64,000 nucleotides of DNA from G963665185 sp963665185 (GTDB taxonomy: Bacteria > Desulfobacterota > Desulfovibrionia > Desulfovibrionales > Desulfovibrionaceae): the NCBI GenBank assembly GCA_963665185.2, contig CAXXPO010000008.1, forward strand, positions 183,711-247,710, in the 5' to 3' direction. A program made the position numbers and the translations under genes. The notes below the pieces were generated by a model. The model saw only the letters and a program-made list of their open reading frames with translations, ran no database searches and was not told where the DNA came from. Below are positions 57,501 through 64,000 of the stretch, piece after piece. Position 1 is the stretch's first letter. The number at the start of each line of letters is the position of its first letter.

Positions 57501-57669
57501 CTTCGCAGTTGAAGCCGGTGACAAGCCGGGGAACTTCGGAGTGTACGTCTGGAAACAAGAAAATTCGTCTGATGCGACCGTCGAGGCTGCGGAATTGAAA
57601 ATCCTCGGCATCGTGACCGGAGACGATCTGACGGTGAATGATGTCAGTGTGAAAGTGGGCTGGGTTTAG
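54556..57669 (+). CDS. RTX-type repeat protein, likely secreted by type I
   Basis: A 1037-residue, aspartate- and glycine-rich acidic protein without a Sec signal, starting at ATG 54556 after TAGGAG. It is made of at least five composite blocks of about 120-165 residues. Each has a V-E-x-I module (NVRNVEHIVLG near 91, QVTNVEIINFA near 215, RVQNVETIAFV near 351, VEKIELG near 472, IENIKLG near 635, NIEIINLG near 784) followed by glycine-rich RTX motifs such as GGNGDDTF and GGAGNDTL that bind calcium. The last ~100 residues (VEAGDKPGNFGVYVWKQENS) look like a type I secretion C-terminus. No ABC exporter or toxin domain is present, so a surface or S-layer-like role is more likely than cytotoxicity. 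Confidence 0.8.
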   Translation: MAKINKIIGTSGPDSLEGTSGSDSIEALAGEDTIVAKQGGDGFLNAGANDDVIGMGAQLTSADTIEGGEGHDILYFSDANKASDDLDNVRNVEHIVLGDAATNITARYSLVAAGSTLDIDGSRLTNSMTFNGAAVVVGSFNITAGKGNDVITGGSLNDTLIGKLGGNDTILAGNGDDVIGMGRHMTAADKIDGGAGTDTLWLKDDDSAATTLDQVTNVEIINFADVQTNVTTVDGLVASGKTLSVDASRILTSTLTWNGAAESNGHFNIQGGANADTITGGSQADTIIGGSGDDIIAGSGGSDCLKGRDGDDIFNVGTHLNKNATVNGGDGNDTLNYQGSATAATSDLNRVQNVETIAFVDGASVSLKSVDSNVYAGQTLTVDGSGLTGTNSLTWDGSAETDGNFVIRGGKAGDAITAGQGADSIDGGDGDDTFSFKTYLQSDDTVIGGNGSDTLKFTDNGKGDSELRNVSGVEKIELGNAATDVRIWDDNVAAGQLLAIGANVGTSASLTHIGGSVVIDGSAETDGRLAIYGGRNADTITGGAQNDTIETGTGNDTIVARFGGNDSVDAGAGNDTIGFGKTLDQNDTVVGGAGNDTLWFTDDTWSGARQEIFASEYGTWFAANTPELYKLRNMRGIENIKLGDADTAIAFGDFPVLEVAGTLTVDGSAITAKNSLSFSAYTPGGGASMGYAGGLVVTGGAGDDCIYTGSGASTVNGGAGNDLIVNQGSIPGDSHLLHGGAGDDTILLAINGGAIESLDGGEGTDTVKLLKEDHQGLRVDSFVNIENIEIINLGSAAKTTVAASLVSGKTLNVSGGTLGVKGVGTTAATIDASGLTIADGAGCVLEGTDLADTIKSVASGDCQIFGNGGADTIALGGGKDSLMYSAPTDGGATGDVISSFVSADDGIFVKDSLVSVFKVIGSVATPASLEIGSNGIGFLFDTNNTGDKAVTSANLANLGKVADQLNAAFSFTAPHGLTYSTVFAVEAGDKPGNFGVYVWKQENSSDATVEAAELKILGIVTGDDLTVNDVSVKVGWV

Positions 57670-57703
57670 TCCGTCTTGCCGGTTTGTTTTGCAGCCCTGC
57701 TGT

Positions 57704-57736
57704 GCCGTCCCTTTGCTTGCAAAGGGGCGGCTTTTT
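57704..57736 (+). terminator. Intrinsic terminator after the RTX gene
   Basis: A stem GCCGTCCCTTTG/CAAAGGGGCGGC (one G-T pair) with a short loop is followed by CTTTTT. It is 35 bp after the stop codon. Confidence 0.8.
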
Positions 57737-57894
57737 GTTGGTGCCTATTGGGTGGGGGAAGCAACAGCAATGCCTACGTCGGAAACGCCCGGCGCATCTC
57801 GGTTGTCATCGTCGAACGGAACTTGTATCCTGCAATACGAAATACGGGGGTGTCTCTTTGGCTCTAACTCATTTGGACTGATGCGACGTTGACA

Positions 57895-59892
57895 ATGTTC
57901 CACTCTCCCGGATTTTTCCGCAGGACGCTTCGCGTTTTCGTCTGCGTTCCCATCGCCGCGCTGTTGCTGGTGCTTGCCGGGTGCCCCGAAGTAGGCCAGG
58001 AAACAACACCGCTTGCCGTGCAAGGCGAGTTCGACCTGCGGAATTCTCCTCTGGACAAGGGAGAGGTCGTCGCTCTCGACGGTGAGTGGGAGTTCTACTG
58101 GGACCGGCTGCTGACGCCTGCGGACTTCAGGCCGGGAAGAAGCAGCCCCGAGCCTGCCGGATATTTTTCCCTTCCCGGAGCCTGGAGAGGGTACCGGCTC
58201 GGAGAGAAACGTCTGGGCGGCACGGGGCAGGCCACGTTTCGGCTCCGGCTGCTGACGGATCGCGATTCCGGACGGCTGATCCTGCGTCTTTTCGACATCC
58301 ACGAAGCCTACAGGCTTTGGGCGAACGGCAGACTGGTCGCCCAAAGCGGCGTGCCGGGACGCTCGGCGGAAACCGAACAGCCCGCCCGGTCGCTCGTCCT
58401 GGCCGAGGTCCAGCTCAATGGCGGACCCATCGAGCTGGTGCTGCAGGTATCCAACCATCATTTCCGCAGGGGCGGCGTTACCGAGCACATCCTTGCGGCG
58501 TTTCCCGGCCCCCTGGAAACCGCCCGGACCCGCGATTGGGGGCTTTCCCTCTTTTTTGCCGGGAGCATGCTGGTCATGGGCGTGTACCACATTGCCCTGT
58601 ATTATTGGCGGCGGGAGAATCCAGCCCCTTTGTTTTTCGGTGTATATTGCCTGCTGGTAACCATCTACAACGTTACGTCCAACACATCCTGCTGGGTTGC
58701 TTCCGTTATACTTCCATGGTGGAATCCGGAGGTTATGGAAAGCATTTCCCTGGCCTGCTTTGCCTGTATGGCATCATTGATCTTCCGTTTCTTGAAATAT
58801 CTTTATCCGGACGAATTTTACACACGCCTTGTCCATTTCCTGGATGCCAGGATCGTCATTTTCTTTTTTCTGCTGATCTTTTTTCCCGGCGTTCCCCTGT
58901 ATTGGTTCATTGCCTTATGCCTGTTGCAGTCGTTTGCCTACACGTCCTACTACATTCAGCGGCTGATCGTTTGTTTCCGGCGCGGCAGGACCGGCGCGGA
59001 GATATTGCTGGTGGGGGCGAGCCTCCAGCTTCTTGCCGGGATAAACGACCCCCTTGTTCACCTGGGGCTTATCAGGTCCGTGTATCTGCTGGAACCGGCC
59101 ATCTTTGTGTTCGGCTTGACCCAGTCCCTGGTCTTGGCCAAGCGGTTTTCCCGGGCGTTCGACTCGGTGGAGCGGCTTTCCGTTGAGCTGCACCACAAAA
59201 ACGTCTCCTTGAAGGCGGAAATGGAAGAGCGGGACAGGCTGGAAAAGAAGGTCGTCAGCATCAGCGAGGACGAACGCCGCCACCTGAGCCATGAGCTGCA
59301 CGACAGCCTTTGTCAGCAGCTTACCGGCGCCCGGCTGCGTGCCTCCGCCCTGGCGCACGGCCATGGCGCGGGCAAGGACGGTCCGGCCTTGGCGGAGTTG
59401 GCCGAGATTCTCAAGACCTCCACCAGGGACGCCTATGCGATCGCGCGCGGTCTTTGGCCCGTGGAGCACGGCGAAGGCGGACTGTCACTGCGCGAGCTGG
59501 CCCGCAGTATCGCCCAGACCTCGGGAGCTGAGGTGACGTTCGAGAAAAAATGCCCTTGCGAACGGTGTTCGAATGACAACATCACCACGCTGTACCGCAT
59601 AGCGCAGGAAGCCTTGACCAATGCGGCGAAGCATTCCAAGGCGAAGCACATTCACGTGAAACTGGAGGGGAACGGGAATGGCCTGGTTGCCCTGACGGTG
59701 AGCGACGATGGCGTGGGGCGCGGTGTTTCCGATACCAGGGATGGAGCACTCGGCACGAGCATCATGGCCCATCGGGCCAGGCTCATCGGCGCCGGGTTGC
59801 GGATCGAGGACGGCCCTCAGGGCGGAACGCGGGTCATCTGCGTGGCCCCCTGCGGCGAATCAAACAAATCTTCTTCTCCAGAAACGACATGA
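57895..59892 (+). CDS. 7TMR-DISM sensor histidine kinase (HisKA_3 type)
   Basis: A 665-residue sensor kinase. An N-terminal lipobox-like segment (LLLVLAGC) is followed by a periplasmic 7TMR-DISM extracellular domain (about 40-215; PLDKGEVVALDGEWEFYWDR, RLWANGRLVAQSG), then seven membrane segments (about 220-425). A coiled linker leads to a HisKA_3 box (DERRHLSHELHDSLCQQLTG) with the phosphorylated histidine and a HATPase (YRIAQEALTNAAKHSKAKH, VSDDGVGRG). ATG 57895 has a weak ribosome-binding site; a TTG two codons earlier is possible. Its stop overlaps the next gene, its cognate regulator, by four bases. The DISM domain commonly senses carbohydrates or small ligands; the ligand here is unknown. 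Confidence 0.9.
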   Translation: MFHSPGFFRRTLRVFVCVPIAALLLVLAGCPEVGQETTPLAVQGEFDLRNSPLDKGEVVALDGEWEFYWDRLLTPADFRPGRSSPEPAGYFSLPGAWRGYRLGEKRLGGTGQATFRLRLLTDRDSGRLILRLFDIHEAYRLWANGRLVAQSGVPGRSAETEQPARSLVLAEVQLNGGPIELVLQVSNHHFRRGGVTEHILAAFPGPLETARTRDWGLSLFFAGSMLVMGVYHIALYYWRRENPAPLFFGVYCLLVTIYNVTSNTSCWVASVILPWWNPEVMESISLACFACMASLIFRFLKYLYPDEFYTRLVHFLDARIVIFFFLLIFFPGVPLYWFIALCLLQSFAYTSYYIQRLIVCFRRGRTGAEILLVGASLQLLAGINDPLVHLGLIRSVYLLEPAIFVFGLTQSLVLAKRFSRAFDSVERLSVELHHKNVSLKAEMEERDRLEKKVVSISEDERRHLSHELHDSLCQQLTGARLRASALAHGHGAGKDGPALAELAEILKTSTRDAYAIARGLWPVEHGEGGLSLRELARSIAQTSGAEVTFEKKCPCERCSNDNITTLYRIAQEALTNAAKHSKAKHIHVKLEGNGNGLVALTVSDDGVGRGVSDTRDGALGTSIMAHRARLIGAGLRIEDGPQGGTRVICVAPCGESNKSSSPETT

Positions 59893-60518
59893 CAAACGTA
59901 GATAATTCCCCTGTCAGGGTCCTTCTTATCGACGATCATCCGGCCATACGCGTGGGTCTGGGCATATTATTGGGAACCCAAGGCTACCATGTTTGCGCAG
60001 AGGCCAGGGACAAGGCGGACGCCATGGACGTTCTGGAAAGGCAGGAATTCGACATTGCCCTTCTCGACCTGTCCCTTCAGGATGGGAACGGGCTGGAACT
60101 GCTTCCGGAGCTGGAGCTTCGCGGTATTTCCACCCTGGTCTACACCATGCACGAGGAGCCGGAAATAATTGCTGACGCATTGCGCAGCGGTGCGCTCGGC
60201 TATGTCTCCAAACAGGAGGACGCGGACATTCTGCTTGCGGCCATCAAGACGGTGATTCGCGGAAAACGGTATCTCAGCCCCTGTGCCGCTCAATGCCTTC
60301 AGGCCGGGGGGCGCCGGGAGCGAGGTCCGGAAGACACCCTGAGCGACAGGGAAAAACAGATATTCCAACTTATGGGCAAAGGTTCCGGCAGCACGGAAAT
60401 TGCCGAAGAGCTGGGCCTGAGCCGCCGCACCGTGGAGACGTATTGCATCCGCATGGCCAAAAAAATGGATTTCGACGATCGGAGCGAATTGCGCAAATAC
60501 GCGATATCCGTGTGCTGA
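59889..60518 (+). CDS. LuxR/NarL-family response regulator
   Basis: The product has 209 residues. The receiver domain has VRVLLIDDHPAIRVGLGILL, the phosphorylated aspartate in DIALLDLSLQDGNG, and the K109-like lysine in GALGYVSKQEDADI. The C-terminal helix-turn-helix is TEIAEELGLSRRTVETYCIR. It overlaps the kinase by ATGA, so the two form one two-component system. Its likely target is the RTX gene upstream or a remote locus; no operator is obvious. Confidence 0.93.
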   Translation: MTNVDNSPVRVLLIDDHPAIRVGLGILLGTQGYHVCAEARDKADAMDVLERQEFDIALLDLSLQDGNGLELLPELELRGISTLVYTMHEEPEIIADALRSGALGYVSKQEDADILLAAIKTVIRGKRYLSPCAAQCLQAGGRRERGPEDTLSDREKQIFQLMGKGSGSTEIAEELGLSRRTVETYCIRMAKKMDFDDRSELRKYAISVC

Positions 60519-60582
60519 GACGGGACGCGGTGCGTTGAAACCACAGGCGGTATAATAAGAGGGACAGCCCGCCGAACCCTGT

Positions 60583-60670
60583 TCGGTTGTTCGCCCGAAA
60601 TCCGTCCTGCGCAATGCGGGGGTTCGGGGGGGATCATCCCCCCCCCGGCCGCCGAAGGCCCTGCCTTTCT
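60583..60670. repeat. Decayed copy of the intergenic hairpin repeat
   Basis: The sequence GCCCGAAATCCGTCCTGCGC, then TGCGGGGG and GGGGGGATCATCCCCCC, then a GCC-rich end matches, with changes, the right half and flank of the copy at 16930-17000. Only the right half is kept, so no full hairpin forms. It lies between the convergent regulator and acetyltransferase genes. Confidence 0.6.
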
Positions 60671-60681
60671 TCCTCTCCAGC

Positions 60682-63363
60682 CTACTCCTGCAACGGCAGC
60701 CGCATGGTCACGAGGTCGTCCTCGTAGTGGACTTTGACGTCAAAGCCGAATTTTCGTGAGAGTCCGACCATGCCTTTGTTTTCCGGGAGTGTTTCGGCTT
60801 CCAGCACTTTGGTTTTGCGCGCGCGGGTGTAGCGGATCATTTTTTCCAGGAGCAGGGAGCCGAGTCCTTGTCCCTTCATGGACGAGTCCACGATGATGGC
60901 GAATTCCGCGGCGGAGTTGTCGGGCCGTGTGGAGGTGCGGACCACGCCCAGGGTGATGGGTTCGCCGCGTTGTTCCGTGGTGGCGATGAAGGCCATTTCC
61001 CGGTCGTAGTCTATCTGGGTGAATTTGGGCATGTCCGAGAACTCGAATTCGCTGACCACGCCGAAGAAGCGCAGCCGCAGGTCCTCGGCGTCCAGCCGTC
61101 GGATGAATGCCAGGTGCGCGGGCGCGTCTTCGGGCCGGATGGGACGGAGCGTGACCTTGCTGCCGTTTTTAAGGGTGACGCATTCCTCGAGTTCCTTGGG
61201 ATAGGGGCGGATGGCCAGCCGGTCCGGCCCGTTGAGGTCTGTTTCGCCCACCCAGATGCGCGCGCCCAGGGCGAGAACGCCTTGTTCGTCGGCAAACAGG
61301 GGGTTGATTTCCAGGGCGGTTATCTGGGGGATGTCGATGATGAGCTGGGCTATCTGTATGAGGGTGCGGCTGATCTCGTCGATATCAGCCTTGTTCTGGG
61401 TTCCGGGGCCGGTGAACAGACGAGAGATGCGGGTGCGCTCTATGAGTTCCTGGGCCAGGGAAAGGTTCAGGGGGGGCATGCCCACGGCGAAGTCGCCGAT
61501 GGTCTTGGAGGCCACCCCGCCGTGCCCGAAGCGGATGATGGGACCGAACACCGGGTCCACATGCACGCCCATGTAGAGTTCGTGCGCTCCGGGGCGGCGG
61601 CCCATCTGCTGCACGAGCCAGCCGTCTATGTAGGCGGTGGGCGCGTGTTTGTGCACGCGGTTGACGATGTGCGTGGCCGCGTCCCAGACCTGCTCGGGCG
61701 TTTCCAGGTCGAAAGCTATGCCGCCCACTTCAAAGGGTTGGCGTATCTGGGGTGAGCGGATTTTGAGCACCACGGGATAGCCGAGTTCGTCCGCGGCGAT
61801 GACCGCCTCCATGCTGGAAACGCAGGTGCGGCTTTCGACCACGGGAACCCCGTAGGAGCGGACCACCTGGCTGGCTTCGATTTCCGTGAGCATGTCGCGT
61901 TTTTCCGCCAGGGCGTTGGCGATTATCTCCCGGGCCCTGGTCACGTCGGGAAAGAAGTCCGTGGGCAGGGATTCCGGCGTTTCCATGAGCATTTCCTGGT
62001 TGCGCCGGTAGGTGACCATGTGGATGAAGGCGCGGATGGCCTTGTCCGGGGTGTCGAAGGTGGCCACGTTGGTTTCGGAGAAAATTCTGCGGGCGTTGCG
62101 GACGGTTTCCGAGCCGAGCCAGCAGGTCAGCACGGTGCGCTTGGTTTTGGAGGCCACTTCGGCCACGGCTTGTGCCGCCTCGTCTCCGGGCACGTCGGCA
62201 AAGGGCACGTGCGCCACGAGCACGGCGGAAACGTCCGGGGATTTGATGAGGATGCGCAACGCCCTGGCGTACATGTCGGCGTCGGCGTCAAAGGGCAGCA
62301 CCACGGGGTTGGCTCCGGCCAGGGGGCGGCCGATGGCTTCTTCCAGGGCCATGCGTGTTTCCTCGTCGAAACAGGCGGCATGCGCCCCGCCCTTGATGCA
62401 GGCGTCCACGGACATGATGCCCACGCTGCGGCCGTTGGTCAGCACGGCCAGGTTGTCGCCGCGCAGCGGCTGGGACCGTGCCAGGGTCTGCGCGCCGTCG
62501 AAGAGGTCGTCCGTGTCCTCCACCCGCACGATGCCCGCCCGGCGAAAGGCCACGTCGTAGACCGCGTCTTCCTCGCCCGCCAGGGTCAGGATGCAATGCT
62601 GTTCGGGCAGCATGGTTTCCATGATCTCGTTGGGCTTCATGACAAGGATGGGCTTGTTGCGCGCGCTGGCCCTGGCCGCGGACATGAAGCGCCGGGCCTC
62701 GGTTATGGACTCCACATAGAGCAGGATGGACCGGGTCATGGGATCGGAGCCGAGGTAGTCGAGCACGCTGGCAATGGTCACGTCGAGCTGGCCGCCCAGG
62801 GAAATGAAGTGCGAAAAACCGATGGCATTGGATTTGGCCCAGTCCAGAACCGTGGTGAAGAGGCTGTCGCTCTGGGTGATGAAGGCGGTTCGGCCGGGCA
62901 GTGCGTCGGTTTGGGCAAGGCTGGCGTTCATTCCGGCGTGGGGGACGATGAGTCCCAGCCCGCCCGGGCCGAGTACGCGGATGTCGTTCAGGGCGGCGGC
63001 CTCCAGAATGCGTGCGTCCAGGGTTTCCTGTTCGGCATGGGGCAGCCCGGAATAGCCAGGTCCCACCACCAGAACGGCGCGTGTACCCCGGGCCGCGAGC
63101 CTGCGGATGTGCTCGGGAGCCTGGGCCGCGTCGCTGCATATGATGGCCAGGTCCGGGGGGATGGGCAGTGCGTCTTCGTCCTTATAGGTCAACACGCCGG
63201 AAATCGCTTCCGCCTGTCCTGTCACCGGCATGATCGGGCCGTTGAATTTCCCGGCCAGCAGGTTGCGCATGATGATGGCGCCGGGCGTGCGGGGCGTTTT
63301 GGACGCTCCGATGACGGCAATGGATGAGGGGTTGAACAGGGCGTCGAGATTAACGAGACTCAT
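60682..63363 (-). CDS. Pat-like protein lysine acetyltransferase (acyl-CoA synthetase-like plus GNAT)
   Basis: The product has 893 residues, like E. coli PatZ (886). Residues 1-700 resemble NDP-forming acetyl-CoA synthetase: a CoA-binding start (IAVIGASKTPRTPGAIIMRN), a succinyl-CoA-ligase-like middle (FITQSDSLFTTVLDWAKSN, FISLGGQLDVTIASVLDYLG), and an ATP-grasp part (VVLKIRSPQIRQ, ALEINPLFADEQG). The last ~150 residues are a GNAT domain (VTLRPIRPEDAPAHLAFIRR, AIIVDSSMKGQGLGSLLLEK). This form acetylates lysines on target enzymes, best known for acetyl-CoA synthetase. ATG 63363 follows AGGAG. It diverges from acs, so enzyme and target are neighbours. Confidence 0.87.
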   Translation of the reverse strand: MSLVNLDALFNPSSIAVIGASKTPRTPGAIIMRNLLAGKFNGPIMPVTGQAEAISGVLTYKDEDALPIPPDLAIICSDAAQAPEHIRRLAARGTRAVLVVGPGYSGLPHAEQETLDARILEAAALNDIRVLGPGGLGLIVPHAGMNASLAQTDALPGRTAFITQSDSLFTTVLDWAKSNAIGFSHFISLGGQLDVTIASVLDYLGSDPMTRSILLYVESITEARRFMSAARASARNKPILVMKPNEIMETMLPEQHCILTLAGEEDAVYDVAFRRAGIVRVEDTDDLFDGAQTLARSQPLRGDNLAVLTNGRSVGIMSVDACIKGGAHAACFDEETRMALEEAIGRPLAGANPVVLPFDADADMYARALRILIKSPDVSAVLVAHVPFADVPGDEAAQAVAEVASKTKRTVLTCWLGSETVRNARRIFSETNVATFDTPDKAIRAFIHMVTYRRNQEMLMETPESLPTDFFPDVTRAREIIANALAEKRDMLTEIEASQVVRSYGVPVVESRTCVSSMEAVIAADELGYPVVLKIRSPQIRQPFEVGGIAFDLETPEQVWDAATHIVNRVHKHAPTAYIDGWLVQQMGRRPGAHELYMGVHVDPVFGPIIRFGHGGVASKTIGDFAVGMPPLNLSLAQELIERTRISRLFTGPGTQNKADIDEISRTLIQIAQLIIDIPQITALEINPLFADEQGVLALGARIWVGETDLNGPDRLAIRPYPKELEECVTLKNGSKVTLRPIRPEDAPAHLAFIRRLDAEDLRLRFFGVVSEFEFSDMPKFTQIDYDREMAFIATTEQRGEPITLGVVRTSTRPDNSAAEFAIIVDSSMKGQGLGSLLLEKMIRYTRARKTKVLEAETLPENKGMVGLSRKFGFDVKVHYEDDLVTMRLPLQE

Positions 63364-63666
63364 GCTGTTGCTCCTGGAAAAAAGACCGGTTGCGTGCCGA
63401 TGGGGGTGCTGGCGCATGCCTGCCCTGTGTGGAATTACCGTTCACAGGTGTGTTTTCTGCCGTTTACCAAAAAAAAGGGTGAAATGAAACGCGCCATCCC
63501 CTATATTCAATAAATGCCGGAATGGGCATGAGCAGAACAATCATCCGCAACGCGCGCCGGTTCGACGGCGCGGCAGGTCTGTCGGACAGCCCGGTTTCTT
63601 CGGGAACGGGGCGCCGGAAAGATGTCCGGCGGACGAGCAACCAGCAAGCCCAAGCGAGGTCAGAAC
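63364..63666. promoter_or_regulatory. Divergent promoter region between pat-like and acs genes
   Basis: About 300 bp that must hold both promoters. An AT-richer patch near 63465-63510 (AAAAAAAAGGG, CCTATATTCAATAAATGCC) is the likeliest core. No CRP-like dyad or other operator is evident. A GAGGT precedes acs ATG. Confidence 0.45.
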
Positions 63667-64000
63667 ATGAGTCCTGAAGAGAAAATCGAAAGCATGATGC
63701 AGGAGCAGCGCCTTTTCAATCCGCCCCAGCCGGCCAAGGGCCAGGGGCATGTCCGTTCCATGGAAGAGTTCGAAGCCATGGCCGCGCGCGCTGAAAACGA
63801 CCCGGAGGGCTTTTGGGGCGAACGAGCCGACCAGCTCATCGACTTTTTCGAGCCGTGGAACAAGGTTCTGGACTACGACTTCGACAAGCCCGACATCAAA
63901 TGGTTCCGGGGCGCCAGGCTCAACGTGGCCTACAACTGCCTGGACCGCCACCTGGAAAACGGACGGCGCAACAAGGCTGCGATCATCTGGCAGGGCGAAC
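63667..64000 (+). CDS. acs: Acetyl-CoA synthetase (3' end cut by window)
   Basis: The first 111 codons of an AMP-forming acetyl-CoA synthetase: MSPEEKIESMMQEQRLFNPP, EGFWGERADQLIDFFEPWNK, IKWFRGARLNVAYNCLDRHL and NKAAIIWQGE, all typical of the N-terminal region. GAGGT lies before ATG 63667. The P-loop and the acetylated PKTRSGK-type motif would be beyond the window. It diverges from the Pat-like gene. The partial length limits certainty about substrate range (acetate or propionate). Confidence 0.9.
   Translation, partial: MSPEEKIESMMQEQRLFNPPQPAKGQGHVRSMEEFEAMAARAENDPEGFWGERADQLIDFFEPWNKVLDYDFDKPDIKWFRGARLNVAYNCLDRHLENGRRNKAAIIWQGE

Noticed and set aside
54556..57669. RTX protein as a haemolysin toxin
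   Set aside because: No acylation region, hydrophobic pore domain, hlyC-like activator or exporter is present. Only repeat and C-terminal secretion-like sequence are visible.

Overview
The window looks like part of the chromosome of a dissimilatory sulfate-reducing bacterium of the Desulfovibrionales (Desulfovibrio or Pseudodesulfovibrio type). The main evidence is a complete dsrA-dsrB-dsrD cluster followed by a cobyrinate-amidase homologue, a DUF39-type homocysteine biosynthesis gene, and a four-subunit 2-oxoacid:ferredoxin oxidoreductase. Most of the sequence is moderately GC-rich. The clear exception is about 1 kb of very AT-rich, gene-free DNA beside a tRNA-Thr gene.

The left part is the origin-proximal replication block, on the minus strand in the order dnaA, dnaN, gyrB, gyrA and a TPR lipoprotein. 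The gap upstream of dnaA (about 12.4-13.1 kb) is a plausible oriC. To the left lie dsdA and two PAS sensor proteins, the second cut by the window edge. To the right most genes run on the plus strand: a sulfur-metabolism group (hcyB-like, LarE-like, DUF362 ferredoxin), an RsbW-like kinase, a HEAT-repeat protein, then dsrABD and a DsrN/CbiA-like amidase, which meets dapF tail to tail.

From 24 to 29.5 kb the DNA is accessory: a beta-propeller-like lipoprotein, a secreted GH19-like chitinase with a frameshift, a decayed tyrosine recombinase abutting tRNA-Thr(CGU), the AT-rich stretch, and two very small genes. From 29.7 to 49.2 kb it is core again: korDABC-like genes, queA, a lipoprotein with coaBC, an NfeD/slipin pair, a nucleotide-sugar epimerase, parA-parB with a perfect parS, a STAS protein with an Mla lipid-transport operon, and a DUF1992 protein. 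A minus-strand translation operon (hisS, aspS, def, fmt, DUF116, rsmB) fills 47-54 kb. The right end carries a 1037-residue RTX repeat protein, a 7TM histidine kinase with its LuxR-type regulator, and a Pat-like lysine acetyltransferase divergent from acs (cut by the window edge).

Three genes (aspS, fmt, the chitinase) each contain one extra base in a homopolymer. Two are housekeeping genes, so sequencing error is the simplest reading. Long intergenic hairpins form a dispersed repeat family in at least four gaps. I found no CRISPR array, rRNA or intact insertion sequence.
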